From assembly GCA_003176045.1 (NCBI GenBank), contig PSRM01000072.1:1-61946 (forward strand): a DNA stretch of 61,946 bases, written 5' to 3'. The notes under the pieces are model-generated. The model made no database searches and was not told where the DNA came from. It worked only from the letters and a program-made list of their open reading frames with translations. Shown here one piece after another: positions 19,026 to 27,739 of this stretch (positions within the stretch are counted from its first letter, which is position 1; each line of letters begins with the position of its first letter). The translations under genes and the position numbers were made by a program. The DNA comes from Verrucomicrobiota bacterium (GTDB lineage Bacteria; Verrucomicrobiota; Verrucomicrobiia; Limisphaerales; UBA8199).

Positions 19026-21047
19026 ATGGCAAACGCACAAATACCCCCCGAGAAACCCACATCCAGGGCGACGCTGGGCCTGACAGGCCTGACGATCAAC
19101 GCCATGGCGCTAATCGCTCCCGGCGCCTTCTTGTGGCTCACGTTCCAGGAGCAATCACTTTATGGCGCGCCAATGGCCGGATGCGCCATGTGGTTTGGGA
19201 TTTTTGCCGCGCTCCTTCTTTGCCTTGCAACTGCGATCAGCTATGCAGAGCTCTCCAAAATATTTCCCGGCGCCGGCTCCTCCTATCTCTACGCCGAGCA
19301 GGCGTTCCTGTCGCGAACGAAGTGGCTCAAATTCGCGCGCGTTGCGAAGTTCTTCACCGGTTGGGCAAGTCACCTCTACTATTGGGTGTATCCAGGTTGC
19401 ATGGTCGGTGTAACCGCGATTCTGGTGGGGTACCTGTCGAGCGTGTTTTGGCCCAATACTTTCAGCAGCGTGTATAACAGCCCCCTGGAAATGTTCTTGT
19501 TCTGCATCGTATTTGCTTTCGGCGTAGGTTATATCGCTTTTCGAGGAGTCAATGGCACCACAGCCGTGAATATGGCGATTAATATTATTCAGATCAGCGC
19601 GTTGATCGTTTTCTCGCTGATCGCGATTGCATATCGCGTACAGCACCCGGAAGGCTCTCCAGGGTTCCATCTGTCAGGCGGGAACGTGGTCACCTACAAC
19701 GTGGACCAAGTCAATGTGACGGATGATAAGAACAAACCGGTGCAGGACACGTTTGCCGACGGTTCGCCGCGAGTGGACGACAAAAATCAACCCGTTTACA
19801 AGCAGCAGGACCGAACCGTCGCAAAAGACGATCTCGATGCTGCGAAGAACAAGGATGCAGCGGTGCTTGGCGCCCTGACGGACATGAAGTTAGGTGAGGG
19901 CGATCCTTACCCGGCATTCCAAAAAGACGAGAAGGGGAGCCTCAAGCTCGACAAGAATGGTCACGCCATTGCTGATCCTTTTACGATCACCTATAAACCA
20001 GGCTTTTCGGGTGCGGGTACTGCAAAGGATCCAAAGACCTTCAACAACCACGAGACCGCAGTGTCAGTCATTGCTCCGCACGGCCTTGGCTTAGTTTTCA
20101 TCCAGGCATGCATCGCAATTCTGATCCTCGTAGGCTTCGAGTCAGTGACCGCCATGGGTGAGGAGGCAAAGAACGCCAAGCGCGACGTTCCGCGGGCGGT
20201 CATCCTGTCATTGGCAATCCAAGGCGGGATTTGCTATTTCTTCGAATACTTCGCAGCCAACTACCTCTTGCACAATGGTTACACCTTGTCCAACGCCGCG
20301 GCTTCAGGCGCTCCGATCGGCGATCTGATGCTTCTGACTGGTACCTGGCTGTTTGGAAGCGCCTCGGCGGGCAAGGCATTTATGATCGTTCAAGCGATCA
20401 CGGTGTTTTTGGCCTTGATTGGCACCACGCTCTCCTGCCTGAGCACAGGCGCGCGCGTGACCTACGCCATGGGTCGCGACGAGGAAGTCCCGTCCCACTT
20501 TGGCCTACTGCACGGCAAACACCTGTCCCCGCACCGGGCAATTTGGACGCTCGTGATTCTCTCGGTAATTATCGGCATTATCACGTGCTCCATTTACCTT
20601 GGTGCTCAAAGTTCCGACCTCGCTGCTTTGGACAAGCACAACATTTGGTACAGCTTCGGCATCTTTTCGCCTCATGCTTATACCTGGCTTCCCAACACGT
20701 TTTTACTAGTGACGCTGGTGAGCAATTTTGGAACATTCATGCTCTACATGATGACCTGCATGATCGCGATGGTTGCTTTCAAAGAGCACCATAGCTATAG
20801 CGGCATCAAGCATTTCGTCATTCCCTGGTTCGGCCTGCTCGCGAACGCCGCTTGCATGTTGTTCTATCTGATCGGACCCATCCCATGGCTCGGGGGCGTC
20901 AGCGGAATGAGTTGGCATGAACCGTACTTAGCATTGCTCGTAGCCGCGCTTTGGGGTGGTTGGGGTTTGATTTATTTCAAGAAACGCAGCGCTCAATTGA
21001 ACAAGCCCGCGTTCCTTGTTGAGAAGCCCGTCCCTGCATCAGCTTAA
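19026..21047 (+). CDS. APC-family amino acid permease with large periplasmic insertion
   Basis: Inner-membrane amino acid or amine transporter of the APC superfamily, 673 aa, well above the usual 450-550. Five helices are visible in residues 15-205 (first GLTGLTINAMALIAPGAF), then a hydrophilic Asp/Lys-rich segment at about 210-345 with an internal near-repeat (DDKNKPVQD...DDKNQPVYK). The remaining helices start at about 350. By the APC topology, the TM5-TM6 loop that holds the insertion is periplasmic. The gene follows PII-1 closely, suggesting nitrogen-regulated uptake. The leader (18941-19025) is unusually A/C-rich and unstructured. The substrate is unknown. Confidence 0.85.
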   Translation: MANAQIPPEKPTSRATLGLTGLTINAMALIAPGAFLWLTFQEQSLYGAPMAGCAMWFGIFAALLLCLATAISYAELSKIFPGAGSSYLYAEQAFLSRTKWLKFARVAKFFTGWASHLYYWVYPGCMVGVTAILVGYLSSVFWPNTFSSVYNSPLEMFLFCIVFAFGVGYIAFRGVNGTTAVNMAINIIQISALIVFSLIAIAYRVQHPEGSPGFHLSGGNVVTYNVDQVNVTDDKNKPVQDTFADGSPRVDDKNQPVYKQQDRTVAKDDLDAAKNKDAAVLGALTDMKLGEGDPYPAFQKDEKGSLKLDKNGHAIADPFTITYKPGFSGAGTAKDPKTFNNHETAVSVIAPHGLGLVFIQACIAILILVGFESVTAMGEEAKNAKRDVPRAVILSLAIQGGICYFFEYFAANYLLHNGYTLSNAAASGAPIGDLMLLTGTWLFGSASAGKAFMIVQAITVFLALIGTTLSCLSTGARVTYAMGRDEEVPSHFGLLHGKHLSPHRAIWTLVILSVIIGIITCSIYLGAQSSDLAALDKHNIWYSFGIFSPHAYTWLPNTFLLVTLVSNFGTFMLYMMTCMIAMVAFKEHHSYSGIKHFVIPWFGLLANAACMLFYLIGPIPWLGGVSGMSWHEPYLALLVAALWGGWGLIYFKKRSAQLNKPAFLVEKPVPASA

Positions 21048-21070
21048 TCACACAAAAGCCTGCCTATTCC

Positions 21071-21106
21071 AACCCGGCCATCCACAGGGATGGCCGGGTT
21101 CTGCTT
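21071..21106 (+). terminator. Rho-independent-like terminator after APC permease
   Basis: A perfect 13-bp stem (aacccggccatcc / ggatggccgggtt) with an ACAG loop spans 21071-21100, 23 bp after the permease stop, followed by a short T-rich tail (ctgcttt). Confidence 0.75.
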
Positions 21107-21158
21107 TAGGCGAAGACGCGACGCCTAGTGACGTCTTATACGCGTAGACTCGTATAGG

Positions 21159-21257
21159 AAAAGCGCCAGAGGACTGGCGCACTCCAAGACGCTCCGCGAG
21201 TTCCGTAGCACAGCAGATTGGCGAAGCTTTTGGAGTGCGCCAGTCCTCTGGCGCTTT
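21159..21257. repeat. Palindromic repeat A', 'gcgccagaggactggcgc' subfamily
   Basis: Inverted repeat with arms at about 21159-21200 and 21220-21257. It shares the 'gcactccaagacgct(t/c)cgcgag' core with repeat A but has outer arms 'aaagcgccagaggactgg'. Half-copies lie at 8760, in the Der gene at 28297-28340, and in the composite at 52970-53145. Confidence 0.85.
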
Positions 21258-21337
21258 GGCTCGAACCCAAGATGGCGGTTTGGACACCGGTCTGCTCTGG
21301 AAAAAAAATAGTGTTCTGGTAGCCTCCACCTCGCACG

Positions 21338-23101
21338 ATGAAAGTAAAATGTCACCAGATCACCAGCGCCGGGGCCGTGCGCGATCATAACGAGGATTTC
21401 CTGTTGTTTTGGGAGCCGGAGGACTTCGCGATGCAGCAACGGCTGGGCAGCCTGGCAATCCTGGCCGATGGCGTCGGAGGCGAAAATCACGGAGACATTG
21501 CCAGTCGTCTTGCTGCGGAAACCGCTCTTGGTGCTTTCAAGGAAGCGAAACCGGAAACCTCCATTACCGAGATTGCGCGGAGCATGTTCGACAACGCATC
21601 CACTAAAGTGTTTCAGCAGGCTCAGCAAAATGGGCGCATGGCCACGACCCTCCTGACCTCGATCTTCCGCGATGATAAGGTGATAATAGCCCATGTCGGG
21701 GATACTCGCGCCTATCTCATCCGTGGCGGCAAGATCAAACGGCTGACTTCGGATCATTCGTACACGGCGTTGCAGGTGAAGCTGGGCTTACTCCTCGAGC
21801 GCAACGCCATGACCAGCCCGCATCGCTCGATGTTGACCCGCACCGTGGGCCACGAGCCGGTATGTCACTACGATATCACGACGGAAACGCTGCTTCAGGG
21901 AGACATGATTCTCCAATGCACCGACGGTTTGTACGGGTTTGTGCTCGATGACGAAATTCTGGACGCAGTCATCAAGTATCATCCGGGCGAGGCGTGTAAA
22001 CGGCTCATTGCATTGACGGAGAAGCGGCAGGTCTCTGATAATGTATCCATTCAGATCGTACAGGTCTGGGACGTGGACAAGCCCAAAACCAAACAACCGG
22101 GTTCGGAAAAGCTGCGCAAGACATCTGCCAAAGACCCGAATGTGGGAACTCTTCTGGACGATCGGTTCGAGATCACAGACATCATCGCGCGGAGCAATAT
22201 GGCCTCGCTTTTCAAGGCCAATGACCGCAAGACCGGCAAAGCCGTCGCGTTGAAAATCCCCAACCTCGAAATCGAGAGCGATACGGCTGGATTCGACCGT
22301 TTCAAACGCGAGGAAGAGATCGGCTTGCAGCTCGACCATCCCTACATCCTCAAGCTCGTTCCCGTGGAGACGAAAAGCCGGCCTTACATCGCGATGGAGT
22401 ACCTCGAGGGCCAGACCCTGAACGAATTGCTCAGGAATGTGCATCCGTTGCCCGAGCCGGATGCGGTCAAAATCGCCAGCCGGATATGCGAAGCCCTCGA
22501 TTACATGCACAAAAACGGGGTAATTCACCGGGATTTGAAGCCGCAGAACATCATGCTCTGCAACGACGGCTCGATCAGAATTATGGATTTCGGCATCGCC
22601 AGGTCTCAGGCCTCGCGGCGGCTGACATTCGTTGGTTTTACCCCCACGATGGGCACCCCCGACTACATGGCCCCCGAGCAGGTTAAAGGCAGCCGAGGCG
22701 ATGAGCGCACGGATATTTACAGTCTGGGTGCCATCCTTTATGAAATGGTGACGGGCGAGACGCCGTTTGGCGGCGATAGTGCGTATGTTATCATGAACGC
22801 CCGTGTCTCGGGTGATCCTGCTGCACCACGCAAACTAAACCCCAAAGTGACACCGGTACTTGAGGAGATCATCCTGCACGCCATGGAGCGCGATCCCAAA
22901 CGCCGCTATCAGTCAGCCGCGGAGATGAAACGGGAGCTGGACGACTATGAAGTGGTGGAGATGACCAGCCGGCACTCGCGCTTGCAGGCGCCGCAGATTT
23001 GGAAGTCTCGGTTTCGCATGTTGCCAATGATTCTGGGCTTCGTGCTCCTTCAGGTCGTCATCTTTCTTCTTTTGTTCCTTTATTTTCGGAAGCATCGCTG
23101 A
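21338..23101 (+). CDS. PP2C phosphatase / Ser-Thr protein kinase fusion, membrane-anchored
   Basis: Bifunctional signalling protein of 587 aa. Residues 1-245 are a PP2C phosphatase with metal-site motifs NED, LADGVGG, GDTRAYL, CTDG and SDN. Residues about 265-535 are a Hanks-type kinase with catalytic lysine in VALKI, HRDLKPQN, DFG and APEQ. The glycine loop is degenerate (IIARSNMASLFKA instead of GxGxxG). A C-terminal helix (MILGFVLLQVVIFLLLFLYF) anchors it with both domains in the cytoplasm. Similar fusions sit next to nitrate assimilation genes in pseudomonads. Here it lies between PII-1/APC and PII-2/PII-3/AmtB, which points to nitrogen signalling. Its substrates are unknown. Confidence 0.9.
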   Translation: MKVKCHQITSAGAVRDHNEDFLLFWEPEDFAMQQRLGSLAILADGVGGENHGDIASRLAAETALGAFKEAKPETSITEIARSMFDNASTKVFQQAQQNGRMATTLLTSIFRDDKVIIAHVGDTRAYLIRGGKIKRLTSDHSYTALQVKLGLLLERNAMTSPHRSMLTRTVGHEPVCHYDITTETLLQGDMILQCTDGLYGFVLDDEILDAVIKYHPGEACKRLIALTEKRQVSDNVSIQIVQVWDVDKPKTKQPGSEKLRKTSAKDPNVGTLLDDRFEITDIIARSNMASLFKANDRKTGKAVALKIPNLEIESDTAGFDRFKREEEIGLQLDHPYILKLVPVETKSRPYIAMEYLEGQTLNELLRNVHPLPEPDAVKIASRICEALDYMHKNGVIHRDLKPQNIMLCNDGSIRIMDFGIARSQASRRLTFVGFTPTMGTPDYMAPEQVKGSRGDERTDIYSLGAILYEMVTGETPFGGDSAYVIMNARVSGDPAAPRKLNPKVTPVLEEIILHAMERDPKRRYQSAAEMKRELDDYEVVEMTSRHSRLQAPQIWKSRFRMLPMILGFVLLQVVIFLLLFLYFRKHR

Positions 23102-23159
23102 TCTGTCGTCCCCGTCCTCGTCGTTGAAAACTGCGGCTGGAACCGCCGCGGCCACGGCA

Positions 23160-23267
23160 GGAGCGCGGCATTTATGCCGCTTCAAGGTGCAAATCCAATG
23201 CCGGGTCCAGTTCAATTCGGGCGCACTTTTCCGGTCGGACGTTGAAGCGGCATAAATGCCGCGCTCC
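23160..23267. repeat. Repeat B inverted copy
   Basis: Two perfect 26-bp arms (23160-23185 and 23242-23267) with core 'gcggcatttatgccgc'. It occupies the gene-free gap 23102-23528 between the kinase and PII-2. The other copy is at about 15206-15316. The rest of the gap shows no gene or clear promoter. Confidence 0.85.
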
Positions 23268-23516
23268 GTTCGCCCTTCGCCGCGTTGCTGGGCATTAACT
23301 GCGCAACCTTGCCCTTGTTGGCTAAGTTTCGCCATGGATTGTCGCCCGGCGAAATCGCGTTTGGCTTCGAAACGCACTGATTCTCAGGCGCTTTGCACCA
23401 GTAGAGTGAATCGAGTAAGAGTTGGTACAAAGCCTGCAATCATCCGCCATCGCTGCACAACGCATTTCCAGACCATCCTATGGTTTGGGATGCGTGGCGA
23501 ACCGCTATCCAATTAG

Positions 23517-23867
<351 letters not shown>

Positions 23868-24027
23868 CTCTGAGATTAAGATTAAGAGAAAGCTTAAGGT
23901 TAGGAGGGCCAGGTCCAGGAGGGGGTCGCTCGGTCGTCCGCACACCGCATCCATTTCGCCCGATCAGCTTGACAAGCTATCCATAGTCGAGTACCACCCC
24001 TCCACTAAAGCAGGGTGTGGAACATGA

Positions 24028-24438
<411 letters not shown>

Positions 24439-24513
24439 TGATAGCCGCTTAGCAACCAGGCTGTTGCCAAAGCCACTGCGCAACTGAACCTTCGAAGTTC
24501 AACTATTCTCATT

Positions 24514-26019
24514 ATGAAAAAGTCCATTTTCCTCCTCCTTGTTCTGGCCGGAACCTTAACCGGACACATCTCACGCGCGGCGGATGCCTCGGCCCCGAAA
24601 CGCGCCGAGCCAACCCTCGAGCAACGCGTCAGCGACCTCGAAGCCGCGTTTCTGAATGGCCCCCGCGCGGCCGATTCGACGAATAACGTCAGGTCCAAGC
24701 TGGGCGAGTACGACGAGAAATCAAACACTTACAAGCCTCTACCCGGGCCGGGAGCGAATGCGTGGCAAATGACCTCTGCGGCGCTGGTGCTGTTCATGAC
24801 GTTGCCGGGTTTGGCACTGTTTTATGGCGGGTTGGTGCGGCGAAAGAACGTGCTCTCGGTGATGGCCCAGTGCCTTTTCATCACGGGCCTGGTGACGATC
24901 CTTTGGTTTGTTTGTGGATACAGTCTGGTGTTCCACAGAGGCGGGGCTGTCCTTGGAAACCTCAGTAACGCTTTTCTTTATGGCGTTACTTCCAACCCGA
25001 ATCCTGATTACTCCGGTTACGTTTCGGAAAACGTTTTTGCGATGTACCAGCTCATGTTTGCGATCATCACGCCGGCCCTCATCATTGGCGCTATTGCAGA
25101 ACGCATGAAATTCGCCGCAATCTGCCTGTTCATGCTCCTTTGGATGTTTGTCATCTACTTCCCCCAGGCGCACATGATTTGGGGCGCGGACGGATTTATG
25201 AATGGGCTTGGGAATCCGGACGCCGGCATCAAAGCTATAGATTTCGCAGGCGGCACGGTGGTTCACATGACCTCAGGATGGTCGGCGCTGATCCTTTGTC
25301 TGATCCTCGGAAAACGCATTGGCTTCGGCAAACAACCCATGCCTCCGCACAGCATGGTGCTTTGCATGGTTGGGACAGGAATGTTGTGGGTCGGCTGGTA
25401 TGGTTTCAACGCCGGCAGCGCGGTGGCCGCTGACGTGATCGCTGCTAACGCCTTCACCACGACTACGATCGCCACTGCCGTTGCCTCCTTTGTATGGCCT
25501 TTGGCCGAATGGATCGTCCGGGGCAAACCCAGTGTACTCGGGTTTTGCTCGGGGGCGGTGGCTGGCCTGGTTGTCATCACGCCAGCTTGCGGCTACGTGA
25601 CGCCGCGCGGCGCCGCGATCATCGGCGTTGCCGCCGGCCTAATCCCCTGGTTCTTCTGCTATAAAGTGAAATCCTGGTTTGGTTATGATGATGCGCTTGA
25701 CACGTTCGGGGTGCATGCGGTTGGGGGCACGCTGGGCGCTCTGTTGACGGGAATGTTGGCCAGACACTCAGTAAACCCGAACCTGGCCACCAACCTGGGG
25801 GGCCACGTGAAGAATTCGTTCTTCCAGCCGCTGGTTCTTCAGCAACTCGAAGCCATCGGCATCACGCTGGTCCTGGCCACGGTGGGAACGGCTGTCATCG
25901 CCTTGATCGTGAAAGCTGTGGTCGGGTTGCGTCCTGCTGAGGAAATCGAGCTGTCCGGGCTGGACCTCAACGAACATGGCGAAGAGGGCTATCATATAGC
26001 GGCAGGACAGCAGTTGTAA
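24514..26019 (+). CDS. amtB: Ammonium transporter AmtB
   Basis: Inner-membrane ammonium channel, 501 aa. An N-terminal signal peptide (to about residue 22) and a charged linker precede the eleven-helix Amt domain, which begins around residue 85 (AALVLFMTLPGLALFYGGLVRRKNV). The twin pore histidines are present in GGTVVHMTSG and FGVHAVGG. The C-terminal cytoplasmic tail includes ELSGLDLNEHGEEGYH, the conserved element that contacts PII. It sits downstream of PII-3 and is expected to be regulated by it. A signal peptide with a long linker is common in Amt proteins outside Enterobacteria. Confidence 0.96.
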   Translation: MKKSIFLLLVLAGTLTGHISRAADASAPKRAEPTLEQRVSDLEAAFLNGPRAADSTNNVRSKLGEYDEKSNTYKPLPGPGANAWQMTSAALVLFMTLPGLALFYGGLVRRKNVLSVMAQCLFITGLVTILWFVCGYSLVFHRGGAVLGNLSNAFLYGVTSNPNPDYSGYVSENVFAMYQLMFAIITPALIIGAIAERMKFAAICLFMLLWMFVIYFPQAHMIWGADGFMNGLGNPDAGIKAIDFAGGTVVHMTSGWSALILCLILGKRIGFGKQPMPPHSMVLCMVGTGMLWVGWYGFNAGSAVAADVIAANAFTTTTIATAVASFVWPLAEWIVRGKPSVLGFCSGAVAGLVVITPACGYVTPRGAAIIGVAAGLIPWFFCYKVKSWFGYDDALDTFGVHAVGGTLGALLTGMLARHSVNPNLATNLGGHVKNSFFQPLVLQQLEAIGITLVLATVGTAVIALIVKAVVGLRPAEEIELSGLDLNEHGEEGYHIAAGQQL

Positions 26020-26102
26020 GCAAAGTAAGGCAGGCGTCTCGCCTGCCCCAGATGTAATCTTGCGCTCCTTATAAGGGCAGGCGAGACGCCTGTCCTACTT
26101 TG
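26020..26102. terminator. Large inverted repeat after amtB, terminator-like (repeat E)
   Basis: Arms of about 28 bp (core 'ggcaggcgtctcgcctgccc' and its complement) face each other across about 27 bp between amtB and the next gene. Each arm is itself a palindrome. A related 'ggcaggcgtcccgcctgcc' lies inside the cyclase gene at 42105-42123. It may act as a bidirectional terminator or simply be a mobile repeat. Confidence 0.6.
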
Positions 26103-26104
26103 TC

Positions 26105-27367
26105 ATGAAAACCATTCTCGCAGAAACCAGCCGAGTGCCGTTTGCGCGGCAGATCGAGGAGGTGGTGAACAGGACACCTATAGTGGACATCCACACCCAC
26201 CTTTACGATCCGGCTTTTAAAAGCCTGCTGCTCTGGGGCATAGACGACCTTTTGGTCTATCACTACCTTGTTGCCGAGGTGTTTCGTTACCTCAAGGAGC
26301 CTTATGAAACATTTTGGGCGCTGCCCAAGCAGGCACAAGTGGACTTGATCTGGGATCAGTTATTCATTCAACACTCCCCCATCTCCGAAGCTTGCCGCGG
26401 CGTGATCACAACCCTTCACGCCCTTGGCCTGGATGTGAAGAAGAGGGATTTGCCGGCCATTCGCACCTGGTTCGCCGGCCAAAAGCCCGAAGCCCATGTC
26501 ACTCGCTGCATGGAACTGGCCGGAGTGAAGAAGATCTTCATGACCAACTCGCCCTTCGATGATGCCGAAAGGCCAGTCTGGGAGAAGCGCTTTCAGCGCG
26601 ATCAGCGGTTTGCAGCCGCTCTACGCATAGATCCGTTGGTATTGTCCTGGCGCGAAACGGCGCCTCGACTTGCCCGATGGGGTTACCAGGTCGAGAAACA
26701 GCTATCATCTCGCAAGACGTTCGAAGAGGTGAAGCGTTTTCTGAGGGATTGGACAAAGCGGATTGGTGCTCATTACGTTATGATCTCGTTGCCGTCGGAT
26801 TTCCAATTTCCGGCGAAAAACCATGCCGCGAAGCTGCTTGAAGGCGCCGTCCTGCCGCACTGCCGGGCGGAGGGCTTGCCGCTGGCGCTCATGCCCGGCG
26901 TCAGGCGAGCGGTCAATCCTCAGATCAGGCTCGCAGGGGATGGCGTCGGATTGAGCAATCTGAGCGCGTTGCAGAACCTGTGCGCGGCATTTCCCGACAA
27001 TAAATTCATGGCCACGGTTCTCGCCCGGGAGAACCAGCACGAACTGTGCGTGCTCACCCGGAAGTTCCGAAACCTGCACATCTTCGGCTGTTGGTGGTTT
27101 TTGAATGTGCCCCACCTCGTCGAGGAGATAACGCGGATGCGGATCGAGATGCTGGGCTTGAGTTTCACCGCCCAACATTCCGATGCCAGAGTATTGGATC
27201 AGCTTATTTACAAGTGGCAGCATTTCAGGAAAGTGGCCACCGAAGTGCTCATCGAGAAATACTCAGATCTGGCCCAAACCGGGTGGCACTCCAGCCAGGA
27301 GGAAATAGAGCGCGATGTGGGGGATTTGTTTGGAGGGGCGTTCGAGAGGTTTTGCGACCGCGGGTAG
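26105..27367 (+). CDS. Uronate isomerase-like amidohydrolase
   Basis: Amidohydrolase-superfamily protein of 420 aa resembling glucuronate isomerase (UxaC), which interconverts glucuronate and fructuronate. The metal-site motif DIHTHLYDP is at residues about 24-32, and later segments (MTNSPFDDAERPVW, GCWWFLNVPHLVEEITRMRIEMLG) follow the uronate isomerase pattern. It is shorter than E. coli UxaC (470 aa) and has no uronate pathway neighbours, so another sugar acid or a lyase role is possible. It starts at the ATG at 26105, 3 bp after the large hairpin. Confidence 0.7.
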   Translation: MKTILAETSRVPFARQIEEVVNRTPIVDIHTHLYDPAFKSLLLWGIDDLLVYHYLVAEVFRYLKEPYETFWALPKQAQVDLIWDQLFIQHSPISEACRGVITTLHALGLDVKKRDLPAIRTWFAGQKPEAHVTRCMELAGVKKIFMTNSPFDDAERPVWEKRFQRDQRFAAALRIDPLVLSWRETAPRLARWGYQVEKQLSSRKTFEEVKRFLRDWTKRIGAHYVMISLPSDFQFPAKNHAAKLLEGAVLPHCRAEGLPLALMPGVRRAVNPQIRLAGDGVGLSNLSALQNLCAAFPDNKFMATVLARENQHELCVLTRKFRNLHIFGCWWFLNVPHLVEEITRMRIEMLGLSFTAQHSDARVLDQLIYKWQHFRKVATEVLIEKYSDLAQTGWHSSQEEIERDVGDLFGGAFERFCDRG

Positions 27368-27464
27368 GTGGGGAATTTCAAATTTCAAACATCAAACTTC
27401 AAGGAATCCTCAAGCTTCAACACTCAAGAAGGCTCCGCACGCTGCCCGCTCTGGAAAAGCAATA

Positions 27465-27570
27465 AAACGAAAGCGCGGGAATGCCGCGCACTCCAAGCGC
27501 TTCGCGAGTCAGCAGGCGTTGGAAGTCGCGAAGCGTTTGGAGTGTCCCGATAGCAATCGGGACCGCTTTG
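27465..27570. repeat. Palindromic repeat A, copy 4
   Basis: Arms around 'gcactccaagcgcttcgcga' and its complement. The right arm has been modified by a small nested palindrome, 'cccgatagcaatcggga'. It fills much of the gap 27368-27739. Confidence 0.8.
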
Positions 27571-27617
27571 GATTCAGATTGTTGGAAGCGGTTCTGCACT
27601 GACATCCGACTTCCGCC

Positions 27618-27728
27618 TCTGTGCTCTGTCCTCTGTCCTCTGTTCTCTGACCTCTGCTCTTTGACCTCTGCTCTCTGACCTCTGACCTCTGACTTCTGCA
27701 TTTGAGCCTCTTAGCCGAGGCTGCTACG
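27618..27728. repeat. 'ctctgacctctg' tandem block plus repeat D half copy
   Basis: About 80 bp of near-tandem 'ctctgacctctg' units (27618-27699) precede 'gagcctcttagccgaggctgctacg' (27704-27728), a half copy of the 57300-57385 family. It ends 11 bp before the der start codon, so it occupies the der leader. Confidence 0.65.
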
Positions 27729-27739
27729 TTTGGGCAGTC

